A stretch of DNA of 64,000 nt. It comes from Duganella aceris. GTDB lineage: Bacteria > Pseudomonadota > Gammaproteobacteria > Burkholderiales > Burkholderiaceae_D. A program made the translations under genes and the position numbers. Below the pieces are notes generated by a model. That model ran no database searches and had not been told where the DNA came from. It saw only the letters and a list, made by a program, of their open reading frames with translations. Positions 1-10,088 of this stretch are shown piece after piece. The DNA is taken from contig NZ_JAADJT010000005.1 in NCBI RefSeq assembly GCF_011090165.1, positions 124,001-188,000 of the forward strand, read 5' to 3'. Position 1 is the stretch's first letter. Every line of letters begins with the position of its first letter.

Positions 1-10
1 GGAAGTAATC

Positions 11-802
11 ATGGCCAAGATCCACGCCTCCGCCATCGTCGACCCTCGGGCCGAACTCCACGAAAGCGTCGAAGTCGGCCCGTACACCGTCATCGGTCCC
101 AATGTCGTCGTCGGCTCGGGCACCGTGGTCGGTCCGCACGTGGTGATCGAAGGCCACACCACCATCGGCAGCGACAACAAGCTGTTCCAGTTCTCGTCGA
201 TCGGCGCCGCGCCGCAGGACAAGAAGTGGGCCGGCGAACCGACCCGCCTGACCATCGGCGACCGCAACACCATCCGCGAGTTCTGCACCTTCAACACCGG
301 CACGGTGCAGGACAAGGGCGTGACCTCGCTGGGCAACGACAACTGGATTTCGGCCTACGTCCACCTGGCGCATGACTGCCAGGTCGGCAGCAACACGATC
401 TTCTCCAACAACGCGCAGCTGGCCGGCCACGTCGAGATCGGCGACTGGGTGATCATGAGCGGCTTCGCCAACGTGCACCAGTTCTGCAAGATCGGCGCGC
501 ACGCCTTCGTCGGCATGAGCACCTCGCTGACGCAGGACGTGCCGCCGTTCGTGCTGTTGAACGGCAATCCGGCGCAGGCGCACGGCGTCAACATCGAAGG
601 CCTGAAACGGCGCGGCTTCACGCGCGAGCAGATCAACGGCATCCGCGCCGCGTACAAGCTGATCTACCGTTCCGGCCTGACGCTGGAAGAGGCCAAGGCG
701 GCGCTGATCGCCGAAGAAGAGTCCAGCCCGGCCGACGTGGCGCTGCACATCCGTGCCATGCGCGACTTCCTCGGCACCGCCAGCCGTGGCATCGTCCGCT
801 AA
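11..802 (+). CDS. lpxA: Acyl-ACP--UDP-N-acetylglucosamine O-acyltransferase (LpxA)
   Basis: Catalyses the first committed step of lipid A synthesis, moving a 3-hydroxyacyl chain from ACP to UDP-GlcNAc in the cytoplasm. The 263-residue chain matches the usual length of about 262. Its N-terminal two thirds are hexapeptide repeats (IGPN, VGSG, IGSD, IGD) that form the left-handed beta helix, and the C-terminus is the helical LpxA cap. The AHDCQVG motif carries the expected catalytic histidine, His121. The ATG follows GGAAG at the window edge. lpxB overlaps its 3' end, as in the usual lpxD-fabZ-lpxA-lpxB order; the upstream genes lie outside the window. Confidence 0.97.
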   Translation: MAKIHASAIVDPRAELHESVEVGPYTVIGPNVVVGSGTVVGPHVVIEGHTTIGSDNKLFQFSSIGAAPQDKKWAGEPTRLTIGDRNTIREFCTFNTGTVQDKGVTSLGNDNWISAYVHLAHDCQVGSNTIFSNNAQLAGHVEIGDWVIMSGFANVHQFCKIGAHAFVGMSTSLTQDVPPFVLLNGNPAQAHGVNIEGLKRRGFTREQINGIRAAYKLIYRSGLTLEEAKAALIAEEESSPADVALHIRAMRDFLGTASRGIVR

Positions 803-1946
803 CTTGCCGGCCTCGATCGCGCTGGTGGCCGGCGAGCCGTCCGGCGACCTGCTGGCGGCGCGGCTGTTGTCGGGCCTCCGGCCGCATTTGCCGGACGCGC
901 GCTTCCACGGCATCGGCGGCGAGCACATGATGGCGCAGGGCTTCGAATCGCACTACGCGATGGACAAGCTGACGGTGCGCGGCCTGCTGGCCGTGATCCC
1001 GCGCTATCGCGAAATCAAGGGCATCCAGAACGAACTGCGTGACCGCCTGCTGGCGGAGCGGCCGGCGGCCTTCATCGGCGCCGACTACCCGGGCTTCAAC
1101 CTCGGGCTGGAAGAGCAGCTGAAGGCGGCCGGGATTCCGACCATTCACTACATCGGACCGCAGATCTGGGCCTGGCGCGGCGGCAGGATCAAGAAGATCA
1201 TCCGGGCCGTGTCGCACATGCTGGTGGTGTTCCCGTTCGAGGAAGAGATCTACCGTCAGGCCGGCGTGCCGGTCAGCTATGTCGGCCATCCGCTGGCCGA
1301 GCTGGTGCCGATGGTGCCGGACGAGCTGGGCGCGCGCACCGCGCTCGGCCTGCCGCACGACGCCAACGTGGTCGCCATCATGCCGGGCAGCCGCATGTCG
1401 GAACTGAAGTACAACACGGCGGCCTTCGTCGGCGCGGCCAAGCTGCTGAAGCAGCGCGACCGTTCGCTGAAGTTCGTCGCGCCGATGGCCGGCGAGCGTC
1501 AGCGCGCCTACTTCCTGGAGCTGGTGGCGCAAGCCGGCCTGCAGGACGTCGAGATCCAGCTGCTGGACGGCCAGTCGCACACCGCGATCGCCGCCGCCGA
1601 CGCGGTGCTGGTGGCGTCCGGCACGGCCTCGCTGGAGGTGGCGCTGTTCAAGAAGCCGATGGTGATCGCCTACCGCATGATGGCGCTGGAATGGCAGATC
1701 CTGCGCCACTTCGGCTACCAGCCGTGGATCGGCCTGCCGAACATCCTGGCGCGCGAGTTCCTGGTGCCGGAGCTGCTGCAGGACGCCGCCAATCCGCAAG
1801 CGCTGTGCGACGCGATGTGGAAGCAGCTGAGCGACGTGCCGCACCGTTTGCAGCTGGCGCAGCGCTTCACCGACATGCATCACAGCCTGCTGCGCAACAG
1901 CGCGGTGGAGAGCGCGGCGGCGGTGCTGCGCGTCATTAACAGATAA
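753..1946 (+). CDS. lpxB: Lipid-A-disaccharide synthase (LpxB)
   Basis: Condenses UDP-2,3-diacylglucosamine with lipid X to give the lipid A disaccharide at the inner face of the membrane (GT19 family). The start of the conserved family is visible as [14 protein letters not shown], followed by [11 protein letters not shown] and MPGSR, all typical of LpxB. The longest frame starts at GTG 753, inside lpxA. In-frame GTG 786 and TTG 804 are closer to the usual N-terminus, and none has a strong ribosome binding site, so the true start lies between 753 and 804. It is translationally linked to lpxA and is followed after 10 bases by rnhB. Confidence 0.95.
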   Translation: MPCATSSAPPAVASSANLPASIALVAGEPSGDLLAARLLSGLRPHLPDARFHGIGGEHMMAQGFESHYAMDKLTVRGLLAVIPRYREIKGIQNELRDRLLAERPAAFIGADYPGFNLGLEEQLKAAGIPTIHYIGPQIWAWRGGRIKKIIRAVSHMLVVFPFEEEIYRQAGVPVSYVGHPLAELVPMVPDELGARTALGLPHDANVVAIMPGSRMSELKYNTAAFVGAAKLLKQRDRSLKFVAPMAGERQRAYFLELVAQAGLQDVEIQLLDGQSHTAIAAADAVLVASGTASLEVALFKKPMVIAYRMMALEWQILRHFGYQPWIGLPNILAREFLVPELLQDAANPQALCDAMWKQLSDVPHRLQLAQRFTDMHHSLLRNSAVESAAAVLRVINR

Positions 1947-1956
1947 GAGTATCAAC

Positions 1957-2577
1957 GTGAAAAACCAACAATCCGGCCTGTTCGACGACCTGCCATCCTC
2001 GCTCGATGAAATCATCTGCGGCGTCGATGAGGCGGGGCGCGGGCCGCTGGCCGGCCCGGTGTTCGCGGCCGCCGTCATCCTCGACGTCTCGCGCCCGATC
2101 GAAGGCCTGCGCGACTCGAAGAAGCTGACCGAAGCCAAGCGCGATATGCTCGCGCCGCTGATCAAGGCGCACGCGCTGGCTTGGGCCATCGCCGAGGCGT
2201 CGGAAGAGGAAATCGACAAGTTCAATATCCTGCAGGCGTCGATGCTGGCGATGCGGCGCGCGGTCGAGGCGCTGAAGACCGTGCCGACGCTGGCCCTGAT
2301 CGACGGCAACCGCTGCCCGGTGATGAAGATCCAGAGCATCGCCATCATCGGCGGCGACGACAAGGTCGACGCGATTTCCGCCGCGTCGATCCTGGCCAAG
2401 ACCGCGCGCGACGCCGCGCTGGTGAACCTGCACACCCTGTATCCGCAGTACTGCTTCGACCAGCACAAAGGCTACGGCACCGCGCTGCACCTGGAGCGCC
2501 TGCGCGAGCACGGACCGTCGCCGGTGCACCGCCGTTCGTTCGCGCCGGTGCGCGCGCTGCTGGAGGTGAGCCTGTGA
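1957..2577 (+). CDS. rnhB: Ribonuclease HII
   Basis: Cleaves the RNA strand of RNA-DNA hybrids and removes single ribonucleotides from DNA. The 206-residue protein shows the RNase HII signature [14 protein letters not shown] with the first catalytic Asp24-Glu25 pair. Further acidic residues of the family occur in LIDGN and in the [14 protein letters not shown] stretch. The start is GTG 1957, ten bases after the lpxB stop. Its stop overlaps the next gene's GTG start by 4 bases (GTGA at 2574-2577), so the methylase is probably translated by coupling. Its position after lpxB is common in betaproteobacteria. Confidence 0.95.
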   Translation: MKNQQSGLFDDLPSSLDEIICGVDEAGRGPLAGPVFAAAVILDVSRPIEGLRDSKKLTEAKRDMLAPLIKAHALAWAIAEASEEEIDKFNILQASMLAMRRAVEALKTVPTLALIDGNRCPVMKIQSIAIIGGDDKVDAISAASILAKTARDAALVNLHTLYPQYCFDQHKGYGTALHLERLREHGPSPVHRRSFAPVRALLEVSL

Positions 2578-3359
2578 AGACCATCACCTCGCGCGACAAC
2601 GCGCAATACAAGGAACTGGTCAAGCTGGCCGGCAGTTCGTCGGCGCGCCGCAAGGCCGGCCGCACGCTGCTCGACGGCGTCCACCTGTGCGAATCGTATC
2701 TGCAACTGCGCGGCATGCCGGAGCAATGCGTGGTCAGCGAATCGGCGCTGCTCAATCCCGAAGTGATGGACATCGTCGGCCAGCTCGAAGCGAAACATGC
2801 GCACGTGCTGGGACTGCCGGACGCGCTGTACAACGCCGTCAGCCAGGTCGAACACGGCGTCGGCGTGATGTTCCTGATCGCCACGCCGGAGCGCGCCGTG
2901 ACCGCTCCGTTGTCGGTATCGGCGGTGCTGCTGGACGGCGTGCAGGATCCGGGCAACGTCGGCTCCATCCTGCGCAGCGCGGCGGCGGCCGGCATCACCC
3001 AGGTGTATTGCAGCGCCGGCTCGGCGTTCTGCTGGTCGCCGAAGGTGCTGCGCGCGGCGATGGGCGCGCACTTCGTGCTCGATATCTTTGAAAACGTCGA
3101 CCTGGCCGCGCTGGTGCGCGAAGCCCGGGTGCAGACGCTGGCCACCAGCGGCTACGCCACGCAGCGCCTGTACGACGTCGACCTGCGCCAGCCGGTGGCC
3201 TGGCTGTTCGGCCACGAAGGGCAGGGCGTGGCGCACGACCTGCTGGCGATGGCGACCCACCAGGTGGTGATTCCGCATCTGGGCCAGGTCGAGTCGCTGA
3301 ACGTCGCCGCATGCGCGGCGGTATGCTTTTTCGAACAAGTAAGGCAGAATCAAGCTTAA
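2574..3359 (+). CDS. TrmH/SpoU-family RNA 2'-O-methyltransferase
   Basis: SPOUT-class SAM-dependent RNA methyltransferase of 261 residues. The N-terminal part (about 1-95) is the substrate-binding domain, with the [17 protein letters not shown] start. The C-terminal domain carries the three SpoU motifs: [20 protein letters not shown] and [15 protein letters not shown], which form the knotted SAM site. The frame is open further upstream, but GTG 2574 overlapping the rnhB stop fits the family N-terminus. The target (rRNA or tRNA position) cannot be told from the sequence. Confidence 0.9.
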   Translation: MKTITSRDNAQYKELVKLAGSSSARRKAGRTLLDGVHLCESYLQLRGMPEQCVVSESALLNPEVMDIVGQLEAKHAHVLGLPDALYNAVSQVEHGVGVMFLIATPERAVTAPLSVSAVLLDGVQDPGNVGSILRSAAAAGITQVYCSAGSAFCWSPKVLRAAMGAHFVLDIFENVDLAALVREARVQTLATSGYATQRLYDVDLRQPVAWLFGHEGQGVAHDLLAMATHQVVIPHLGQVESLNVAACAAVCFFEQVRQNQA

Positions 3360-3378
3360 TCTGTCATTGGAGCCGTAC

Positions 3379-4578
3379 ATGGATATCGCGCAGTTGCACT
3401 TTCTGGTGGCCGAGGGGGATCAGGTCCAACGCCACGCGCTGGCCGATATCCTGGTGCACCTCGGCGTCGGCCGCATCACGCAGGCGCCGGACGGCCACAC
3501 CGCGCTGCGCCACTTCAGCGCCGGCATCACGCCCGCCGTGGACATCGCCATCATCGACCTGGCCCTGCCCGGCATGGACGCGCTGGAATTGATCCGCCGC
3601 CTGGCCGACGCGCGCTGCCGCGCCGGCATCATCATCGTCGGCGCGCAGACCAATGCGGTGCTGTTCTCGGTCGAAAGCATGGCCGACGCCTATGGCATCA
3701 ACGTGCTGGGCGCGATCGGCAAGCCGGTGATCGGCGCCCGCCTCGAAGCGTTGATCACCCATTACGTGGCGCCCGCAGACAAGCCCGCCGCGCGCGCGGC
3801 CGACAAGCCGCTATCGTTCGCCGAAGTGGGGCAGGGCTTGCAGGCGCGCGAGTTCGATCCCTTCTTCCAGCCGAAGATCGAGCTGGAGACCGGCCAGGTC
3901 AAAGGCCTGGAGATGTTCGCGCGCTGGCGCCATCCGCTGTACGGCGTGCTCGGCCCGGCCTCGTTCATGCAGGCGCTGGAGGAGAACAAGCGTATCGATT
4001 TCCTCGACTGGAGCATGATCGAAAAATCGGTCGCCGCCTGCCGCACGCTGCACGACCAGGGGATACCGATTTCGTTTTCGATCAATGTCGACCAGGGCAC
4101 GCTGGCGCATCCGCAGTTCATGGACCAGATCGGGGCGTGTCTGGCGCGGCATCGCATCATGCCGGACTATATAACCTTCGAGATGACCGAGTCGGCGGTG
4201 CTGACCACCGATCCGCATTTCCTGGAGCGCCTGCTGCGGCTGCGGATGAAGGGCTTCGGCCTGGCGATCGATGACTACGGCACCGGCCGCAGCAACCTGC
4301 AGCTGCTGGCGCGCATCCCGTTCTCGGAGCTGAAGATCGACCGCAGCTTCGTCGACGGCGCCTCCAAGAAGCAGGCCATCGGCACCGTGCTGCGCTCCTG
4401 TCTCGGCCTGGCGCGCAGCCTGGACCGGCGCTCGGTCGCGGTCGGCGTCGAGACCAAACAGGATTGGGACTTCCTGCAAGGCCTGGGCTGCACCTACGCC
4501 CAGGGCTATTACATCGCCAAGCCGATGCCGCTGGAGGAATTCCCGGCCTGGCTGGCCGACTGGCAGCACTTCTTTTAA
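3379..4578 (+). CDS. Response regulator with REC and EAL (c-di-GMP phosphodiesterase) domains
   Basis: A two-domain protein of 399 residues. Residues about 1-125 form a receiver-like domain with an acidic start (VAEGD), a phospho-acceptor-type Asp in [10 protein letters not shown] and a Lys in GKP. Residues about 150-395 form an EAL domain that would hydrolyse c-di-GMP. The signature EAL is replaced by EMF (GLEMFARW), but the other metal and catalytic positions look intact: the Asn of SINV, FEMTE, the DDYG loop, LKID, GVET and the Gln of YAQGYY. The ATG at 3379 is preceded by GGAG at 6 bases. No partner histidine kinase is nearby. It converges on ppsR with a 4-base stop overlap. Confidence 0.88.
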   Translation: MDIAQLHFLVAEGDQVQRHALADILVHLGVGRITQAPDGHTALRHFSAGITPAVDIAIIDLALPGMDALELIRRLADARCRAGIIIVGAQTNAVLFSVESMADAYGINVLGAIGKPVIGARLEALITHYVAPADKPAARAADKPLSFAEVGQGLQAREFDPFFQPKIELETGQVKGLEMFARWRHPLYGVLGPASFMQALEENKRIDFLDWSMIEKSVAACRTLHDQGIPISFSINVDQGTLAHPQFMDQIGACLARHRIMPDYITFEMTESAVLTTDPHFLERLLRLRMKGFGLAIDDYGTGRSNLQLLARIPFSELKIDRSFVDGASKKQAIGTVLRSCLGLARSLDRRSVAVGVETKQDWDFLQGLGCTYAQGYYIAKPMPLEEFPAWLADWQHFF

Positions 4579-5423
4579 TATTCGCGTCGGTTCGGCTTGA
4601 TCTCCTGCAGGATGGTGGTGGAGATCTCCTCGATCGACTTGGTGGTCGACGACAGCCAGCGGATGCCTTCGCGCTTCATCATCATCTCCGCCTCGTTGAC
4701 CTCGTAGCGGCAGTTTTCCAGCGCCGCGTACTTGCTGCCGGCGCGCCGCTCGTTGCGGATCTCCGACAGCCGCTCCGGCGTGATCGTCAATCCGAATATC
4801 TTCGACTTGAACTCGTACAGCGACGACGGCAGGCGGCCGCGCTCGAAATCGTCCGGAATCAGCGGATAGTTGGCCGCCTTGATCCCGTACTGCATCGCCA
4901 GATACAGGCTGGTCGGCGTCTTGCCCGAGCGCGAGACGCCGACCAGGATCACATCGGCCGACGACAGGTTCTTGTGCGACTGCCCGTCGTCATGCGCCAG
5001 CGAGAAGTTGATCGCCTCGATGCGGTTCTTGTATTCCTCGCTGTCGACGATGTTGTGCGAACGCCCAATGGTGTGGGTCGACTTGACCCCCAGTTCCTGT
5101 TCCAGTGGTGCAACAAAGGTCTGGAACATGTCCATATACATGCCCTTGCAGGCGCGTATGACGTCCGACAACTCGGTTTTCACGAGGGTGGAAAAGATGA
5201 TCGGCCGTTGACCGTCGGTAGCAAACGCCTCGTTGATCTTGCGCACCGCGTCGTGCGCCTTGTCCAGCGTATCGATGAACGGCAGCCGCACCTGGCGGAA
5301 GCGCAGTTCGAATTGGGTCAGCACCGAGTGACCAAAGGTTTCAGCCGTGATGCCGGTGCCGTCCGAGACGAAAAACACGGTGCGGGCCGCGCTCGGCAGG
5401 GAGGGTCGTTGTTCTTGAGTCAT
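4575..5423 (-). CDS. ppsR: PEP synthase regulatory protein (bifunctional kinase/pyrophosphorylase, DUF299)
   Basis: Controls PEP synthase by ADP-dependent phosphorylation and Pi-dependent dephosphorylation of a threonine next to its active histidine. The 282-residue protein begins with the family hallmark [16 protein letters not shown] and has the P-loop [15 protein letters not shown] in the middle. The frame extends 14 residues upstream, but the ATG at 5423 gives the family N-terminus. It is divergent from ppsA across a gap of about 150 bases, the standard arrangement for this regulator and its target. Confidence 0.95.
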   Translation of the reverse strand: MTQEQRPSLPSAARTVFFVSDGTGITAETFGHSVLTQFELRFRQVRLPFIDTLDKAHDAVRKINEAFATDGQRPIIFSTLVKTELSDVIRACKGMYMDMFQTFVAPLEQELGVKSTHTIGRSHNIVDSEEYKNRIEAINFSLAHDDGQSHKNLSSADVILVGVSRSGKTPTSLYLAMQYGIKAANYPLIPDDFERGRLPSSLYEFKSKIFGLTITPERLSEIRNERRAGSKYAALENCRYEVNEAEMMMKREGIRWLSSTTKSIEEISTTILQEIKPNRREY

Positions 5424-5575
5424 GTAGAGGAGCCTGTCAGGATTGTGAATCGTCAATTTGAGCAACAGGCTGTAGAATGATCGCCATAGGTAAGATTGTG
5501 CTGCACGACGACCAGAATAACAAGAAACAAGTCTGCGCCTCGCTGGAAGATTTCTATCATCAAAAAGGTGTCACT

Positions 5576-8017
5576 ATGTCTAACGCAGCATTGAAGGAGC
5601 AGCAGCAGGAAAATTCAGCCGACGCGGTCTATGTCGCATCGTTCGAACACTTGCGCATGACCGATGTCGAATCGGTCGGCGGTAAGAACGCCTCCCTGGG
5701 CGAAATGATCAGCCAACTGGCTGAGGCGGGCGTACGCGTGCCTGGCGGCTTCGCCACCACCGCGCAAGCGTTCCGCGACTTCCTGTCGTTCAGCATCGAC
5801 GGCGGCAAGCCGCTGGCCGAGCGCATCGCCGACCGTCTGGCGGACCTCAACATCGACGACGTGCGCTCGCTGGCGCAGGCCGGCGCCGAGATTCGCCAGT
5901 GGATCGTCGAAACGCCGTTCCAGCCGCGCCTCGCCGAGGAAATCAAGACCTACTACGATAAACTGGTGGCCGATTCCAGCACCGAGATGTCGTTCGCTGT
6001 GCGCTCCTCGGCCACCGCCGAAGATTTGCCGGATGCGTCCTTCGCCGGCCAGCAGGAGACCTTCCTCAACGTGGTCGGCATCGAGAACGTGCTGGACGCG
6101 ATGAAGCACGTGTTCGCGTCGCTGTACAACGACCGCGCCATCTCCTACCGTGTGCACAAGGGCTTCACCCACGCCGAAGTCGCGTTGTCGGCCGGCGTGC
6201 AGCGCATGGTCCGCTCCGACCTGGGCGCGGCCGGCGTCATGTTCACCATCGACACCGAGTCCGGCTTCAAGGACGTGGTGTTCGTCACCTCCAGCTACGG
6301 CCTGGGCGAGACCGTGGTGCAGGGCGCGGTCAATCCGGACGAATTCTACGTCCACAAACCGATGCTGGAAAAAGGCAAATCGCCTGTCATCCGCCGCAAC
6401 ATCGGCTCCAAGCTGCTGAAGATGGAATTCACCAACGAGGCCAAGGCCGGCCGCTCGGTGAAGACGGTCGACGTCCCGGTCGAACTGCGCAACCGCTACT
6501 CGTTGAACGACGAGGAAGTGGTGGAGCTGGCCAAGTACGCCGTCATCATCGAAAACCACTATGGCCGTCCGATGGACATCGAGTGGGGCAAGGATGGCCG
6601 CGACGGCAAGCTGTACATCCTGCAGGCGCGTCCTGAAACCGTCAAGTCGCAGCAGAAGGCGACCGACGTGCAGCAGCGCTTCAAGCTGAAATCGTCCGGC
6701 ACGGTGCTGGCCTCCGGCCGCGCCATCGGCCAGAAGATCGGCGCCGGTCCGGTGCGCGTGATCCACGATCCGGCCGACATGGAACGCGTGCAGCCGGGCG
6801 ACGTGCTGGTCGCCGACATGACCGACCCGAACTGGGAACCGGTGATGAAGCGCGCCTCGGCCATCGTCACCAATCGCGGCGGCCGCACCTGCCACGCGGC
6901 GATCATCGCGCGTGAACTGGGCGTGCCGGCCGTCGTCGGTTGCGGCGACGCCACCGAAGTGCTGAAGGACGGCACCTTCGTCACCGTGTCCTGCGCCGAA
7001 GGCGATGAAGGCAAGATCTACGACGGCCTGCTGGAAACCGAAGTCTCGGAAGTGGCGCGCGGCGAACTGCCGAAGCTGGCCACCAAGATCATGCTCAACG
7101 TCGGCAACCCGCAGCTGGCGTTCGACTTCCAGTCGGTGCCGAACGCCGGCGTCGGCCTGGCGCGTCTCGAGTTCATCATCAATAACAACATCGGCGTGCA
7201 CCCGAAGGCGATTCTCGAATACCCGAACATCGACGCCGACTTGAAGAAAGCGGTGGAGTCGGTCGCGCGCGGCCACGCCTCGCCGAAAGCCTTCTACGTC
7301 GACAAGCTGGCCGAGGGTATCGCCACCATCGCGGCCGCGTTCTGGCCGAAGCCGGTGATCGTGCGCCTGTCGGACTTCAAGTCCAACGAGTACAAGAAGC
7401 TGATCGGCGGTTCGCGCTACGAGCCGGACGAGGAAAACCCGATGCTGGGCTTCCGCGGCGCGGCGCGTTACCTGGCGGCCGATTTCGCCGGCGCGTTCGA
7501 GATGGAATGCCTGGCCATGAAACGCGTGCGCAACGACATGGGCCTGACCAACGTCGAGATCATGGTGCCGTTCGTGCGGACCCTGGGCCAGGCTGAGAAA
7601 GTCGTCGGCCTGCTGGCCAAGAACGGCCTGGTGCGCGGCGAAAACGACCTGCGTCTGATCATGATGTGCGAAGTGCCGTCGAACGCCATCCTGGCCAACG
7701 AGTTCCTCGACCATTTCGATGGCTTCTCGATCGGCTCCAACGACCTGACCCAGCTGACGCTGGGCCTGGACCGCGACTCCGGCATGGCCTTGCTGGCGGC
7801 CGACTTCGACGAGCGCGACCCGGCGGTGAAAGCCTTGCTGTCGCTGGCGATCAAGGCTTGCCGCGAGCGCGGCAAGTACATCGGCATCTGCGGCCAGGGG
7901 CCGTCGGACCACCCGGACTTCGCGGTGTGGCTGATGGAGCAGGGCATCGAATCGATGTCGCTGAATCCGGACTCGGTAATCGACACCTGGCAGAAGCTGG
8001 CGGCGCTGCAAAAATAA
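5576..8017 (+). CDS. ppsA: Phosphoenolpyruvate synthase
   Basis: Converts pyruvate, ATP and water to PEP, AMP and phosphate for gluconeogenesis. The protein has 813 residues, close to the usual length of about 790-800. Its order is an N-terminal ATP-grasp domain ([35 protein letters not shown]), the swivelling phosphohistidine domain with [15 protein letters not shown] (active His, with the Thr regulated by PpsR just before it), and a C-terminal PEP-utilising barrel ([23 protein letters not shown]). The frame opens 33 residues earlier, but ATG 5576 has AAGGTG at 5 bases and gives the standard start. Confidence 0.97.
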   Translation: MSNAALKEQQQENSADAVYVASFEHLRMTDVESVGGKNASLGEMISQLAEAGVRVPGGFATTAQAFRDFLSFSIDGGKPLAERIADRLADLNIDDVRSLAQAGAEIRQWIVETPFQPRLAEEIKTYYDKLVADSSTEMSFAVRSSATAEDLPDASFAGQQETFLNVVGIENVLDAMKHVFASLYNDRAISYRVHKGFTHAEVALSAGVQRMVRSDLGAAGVMFTIDTESGFKDVVFVTSSYGLGETVVQGAVNPDEFYVHKPMLEKGKSPVIRRNIGSKLLKMEFTNEAKAGRSVKTVDVPVELRNRYSLNDEEVVELAKYAVIIENHYGRPMDIEWGKDGRDGKLYILQARPETVKSQQKATDVQQRFKLKSSGTVLASGRAIGQKIGAGPVRVIHDPADMERVQPGDVLVADMTDPNWEPVMKRASAIVTNRGGRTCHAAIIARELGVPAVVGCGDATEVLKDGTFVTVSCAEGDEGKIYDGLLETEVSEVARGELPKLATKIMLNVGNPQLAFDFQSVPNAGVGLARLEFIINNNIGVHPKAILEYPNIDADLKKAVESVARGHASPKAFYVDKLAEGIATIAAAFWPKPVIVRLSDFKSNEYKKLIGGSRYEPDEENPMLGFRGAARYLAADFAGAFEMECLAMKRVRNDMGLTNVEIMVPFVRTLGQAEKVVGLLAKNGLVRGENDLRLIMMCEVPSNAILANEFLDHFDGFSIGSNDLTQLTLGLDRDSGMALLAADFDERDPAVKALLSLAIKACRERGKYIGICGQGPSDHPDFAVWLMEQGIESMSLNPDSVIDTWQKLAALQK

Positions 8018-8024
8018 TAAAGTA

Positions 8025-8052
8025 TTGACGCAAGCGGAAAATGGTTTAGACT
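8025..8052 (+). promoter_or_regulatory. Putative sigma-70 promoter downstream of ppsA
   Basis: TTGACG at 8025-8030 and TAGACT at 8047-8052 are separated by 16 bases, a fair match to -35 and -10 boxes. The region is clearly more AT-rich than its surroundings. It could drive nfeD or a short transcript ending at the hairpin near 8145. Inferred from sequence only. Confidence 0.4.
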
Positions 8053-8145
8053 GGAGTTATCGAATTTAGTTGCAAATAACTCTATCAAAACCATCTGCCC
8101 CGCAGTAAAAACCCTCGCAGCCCGCACCGGGACGCGGGGGTTTTT
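8041..8145 (+). terminator. Nested inverted repeats plus terminator hairpin between ppsA and nfeD
   Basis: ATGGTTT (8041-8047) pairs with AAACCAT (8088-8094), enclosing GAGTTAT (8054-8060) pairing with ATAACTC (8076-8082). Then AAAAACCCTCGC (8107-8118) pairs, with one G-T wobble, with GCGGGGGTTTTT (8134-8145), a Rho-independent terminator form with a T run. It probably ends ppsA transcripts; a short structured RNA from the 8025-8052 promoter is also possible. Confidence 0.6.
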
Positions 8146-8171
8146 GCATTTTCAAACGAGAGGAGTACATC

Positions 8172-8597
8172 ATGGCTGACTGGAGCTACTGGCTTGCCGC
8201 CGCCGGCGTGACGGTGATCTTTGAGCTGTTCACCGGCACCTTCTACCTGTTGATGATCGCCATCGGCCTCGGCGCCGGCGTGCTGGCCGCGCTGCTGGGC
8301 TTTGGATTGGCGACGCAGACGCTGACGGCCGCCGTGATCGGCGTCGCCGCCACCGTGCTGCTGCGCCGCAGCCGCTTCGGCAAACTGGTCGCCGCGCGCA
8401 GCGACGCCGGACGCGATCCCAACGTCAATCTCGACATCGGCCAGACCGTCAACGTGCCGGCGTGGCAGGACGGCGCGGCGCGCGTCATGTATCGCGGCGC
8501 GCTGTGGGACGTCGAACTCCAGCCGGGGGCTACGCCTGCGCCGGGGCAGTACACGATACGCGAAGTGCGCGGCAGCCGCCTGATCGTCGCGGCTTAA
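8172..8597 (+). CDS. NfeD family membrane protein
   Basis: Short NfeD protein of 141 residues. The N-terminal half contains hydrophobic segments (WLAAAGVTVIFELFTGTFYLLMIAIGLGAGVLAALLGF and the following TLTAAVIGVAATVLL), and the C-terminal half is the soluble OB-fold NfeD domain ending in REVRGSRLIV. NfeD proteins act with stomatin-type proteins in membrane microdomains. The ATG follows a good GAGGAG site. The stomatin gene follows after 23 bases, the usual pair. Confidence 0.88.
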   Translation: MADWSYWLAAAGVTVIFELFTGTFYLLMIAIGLGAGVLAALLGFGLATQTLTAAVIGVAATVLLRRSRFGKLVAARSDAGRDPNVNLDIGQTVNVPAWQDGAARVMYRGALWDVELQPGATPAPGQYTIREVRGSRLIVAA

Positions 8598-8620
8598 GAT
8601 CAATCACACGGGGAGCATTC

Positions 8621-9571
8621 ATGGATATCAGTTTCGGCAACGTCACCTTTATATTGTTCATCCTGGCGCTGGTGTTTGTCTTCAAGACCATCAACGTCGT
8701 CCCGCAGCAGCACGCCTGGGTGGTGGAGCGGCTGGGCAAGTACCACGCCACGCTGGGGCCGGGCTTGAACATCGTGATCCCGTTCGTCGACCGCATCGCC
8801 TACAAGCACGTGCTGAAAGAGATCCCGCTGGACGTGCCGCCGCAGGTCTGCATCACCAAGGACAACACGCAATTGCAGGTGGACGGCATCCTGTACTTCC
8901 AGATCACCGACGCCATGCGCGCTTCGTACGGCTCGTCGAACTACATCGCCGCCATCACGCAGCTGGCGCAGACCACGCTGCGTTCGGTGATCGGCCGCAT
9001 GGAGCTGGACAAGACCTTCGAAGAGCGCGACCACATCAACACCGCCATCGTCAACGCCATCGACGAGTCGGCCGCCAACTGGGGCGTCAAGGTGCTGCGC
9101 TACGAGATCAAGGATCTGACGCCGCCGAAGGAGATCCTGCACGCGATGCAGGCGCAGATCACCGCCGAGCGCGAGAAGCGCGCGCTGATCGCCGCCTCGG
9201 AAGGCCGCCAGCAGGAGCAGATCAACATCGCCAACGGCGAACGCCAGGCGCAGATCGCCCGCTCCGAAGGCGACAAGCTGGCGTCGATCAACCGCGCGCA
9301 AGGGCAGGCCGCCGCCATCGTCGCGCTGGCCGAAGCCAACGCCAGCGCGCTGCGTCAGGTCGGCGCCGCGATCCGCGAGCCGGGCGGCGAGGACGCGGTC
9401 AACCTGAAGGTGGCCGAGCAATACGTCGGCGCATTCAGCCAGCTGGCCAAGACCAATAATTCGATTATCATACCGGCCAATCTGGGCGAGATGAGCGGCC
9501 TGATCGCGACCGCGATGCAAGTGGTGAAGTCGCAAAAAGACGCGCCGCTGGTCAAGCCCGCCAAAGCATAA
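8621..9571 (+). CDS. Stomatin/paraslipin (SPFH, band 7) membrane protein
   Basis: QmcA-like SPFH protein of 316 residues. A single N-terminal membrane helix (about residues 6-22) is followed by the SPFH domain (VVPQQHAWVVERLGKYHATLGPG through LTPPKEI). A charged alanine-rich coiled coil comes next (ITAEREKRALIAASEGRQQEQ), and then a hydrophobic C-terminal tail. Such proteins form oligomeric rafts in the inner membrane and work with NfeD partners and membrane proteases. The frame is open further upstream, but ATG 8621 with GGGGAG before it sits just after the nfeD stop and gives the standard start. Confidence 0.93.
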   Translation: MDISFGNVTFILFILALVFVFKTINVVPQQHAWVVERLGKYHATLGPGLNIVIPFVDRIAYKHVLKEIPLDVPPQVCITKDNTQLQVDGILYFQITDAMRASYGSSNYIAAITQLAQTTLRSVIGRMELDKTFEERDHINTAIVNAIDESAANWGVKVLRYEIKDLTPPKEILHAMQAQITAEREKRALIAASEGRQQEQINIANGERQAQIARSEGDKLASINRAQGQAAAIVALAEANASALRQVGAAIREPGGEDAVNLKVAEQYVGAFSQLAKTNNSIIIPANLGEMSGLIATAMQVVKSQKDAPLVKPAKA

Positions 9572-9581
9572 GGAGCAGGGC

Positions 9582-9992
9582 ATGGGTACATGGGCGGTGG
9601 ACGCTTTCGGCAACGACTACGCGCAGGACTGGGCGCAGGATCTGCACGAGACGAGCAATATGGACGCGATCGAGGATACCCTCGACACCGCGCTGGACGC
9701 CGGCGCCGGCGAGCTGGAGGCGCCGTTCGCGGCCGAAGCGCTGGTGGCGATCGAAGTGCTGGCGCGGCTGCAAGGCAAGGGCGGCGAGCGCGGCGAGGAC
9801 AGCGCGCTGGTGGACGAATGGGTGGACGCGCGCAAGGCCAAGGCCAAGCCGCGCGCCGATCTGGCGGATAAGGCGTCGCGCGCGCTGGAGCGCATCCTGT
9901 CGGACGACTCCGAGCTGCGCGCGCTATGGGAAGACAGCGAGCACTACGAAGCCTGGCGCGCCTCGGTCGAAGACCTGCGCGCCAGGCTGTAG
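9582..9992 (+). CDS. DUF4259 domain-containing protein
   Basis: Small acidic protein of 136 residues starting with the DUF4259 hallmark MGTWAVDAFGNDYAQDW. The rest is helical and rich in Ala, Glu and Asp, ending in a Trp-containing region (LWEDSEHYEAWRASV). The function of the family is unknown. It begins 10 bases after the stomatin gene, after an AAGGAG site, so it is probably in the same operon. The large palindrome starts directly after its stop. Confidence 0.85.
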   Translation: MGTWAVDAFGNDYAQDWAQDLHETSNMDAIEDTLDTALDAGAGELEAPFAAEALVAIEVLARLQGKGGERGEDSALVDEWVDARKAKAKPRADLADKASRALERILSDDSELRALWEDSEHYEAWRASVEDLRARL

Positions 9993-10082
9993 GGCGGGGT
10001 CAGTTCCGGCAACGTGCCACAGGCTCAACCGTAGCGATCGCTACGGTTGAGCCTGTGGCACGTTGCCGGAACTGACCCCGCC
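9993..10082. repeat. Perfect 90-bp palindrome
   Basis: The whole stretch equals its own reverse complement with no spacer. It runs inward from GGCGGGGTCAGTTCCGG to the centre GCGATCGC between 10037 and 10038. It lies between two convergent genes. As RNA it could form a 45-bp hairpin from either strand and might end transcription both ways, although no T run follows. It looks like a REP-type or terminator-type mobile repeat; whether it recurs elsewhere in the genome cannot be seen here. Confidence 0.9.
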
Positions 10083-10088
10083 ATTCAC

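Noticed and set aside
633..2468. 611-codon minus-strand frame across lpxB and rnhB
   Set aside because: It lies antisense to two clear genes, is rich in Arg, His and Gln with no domain, and is a by-product of high GC.
5615..8011. 798-codon minus-strand frame across ppsA
   Set aside because: It is antisense to a conserved enzyme and shows a His/Arg/Asp-rich composition with no motif.
9993..10082. Reading the palindrome as a CRISPR repeat or phage attachment site
   Set aside because: It is a single copy in the window, with no spacers, integrase or cas genes nearby.
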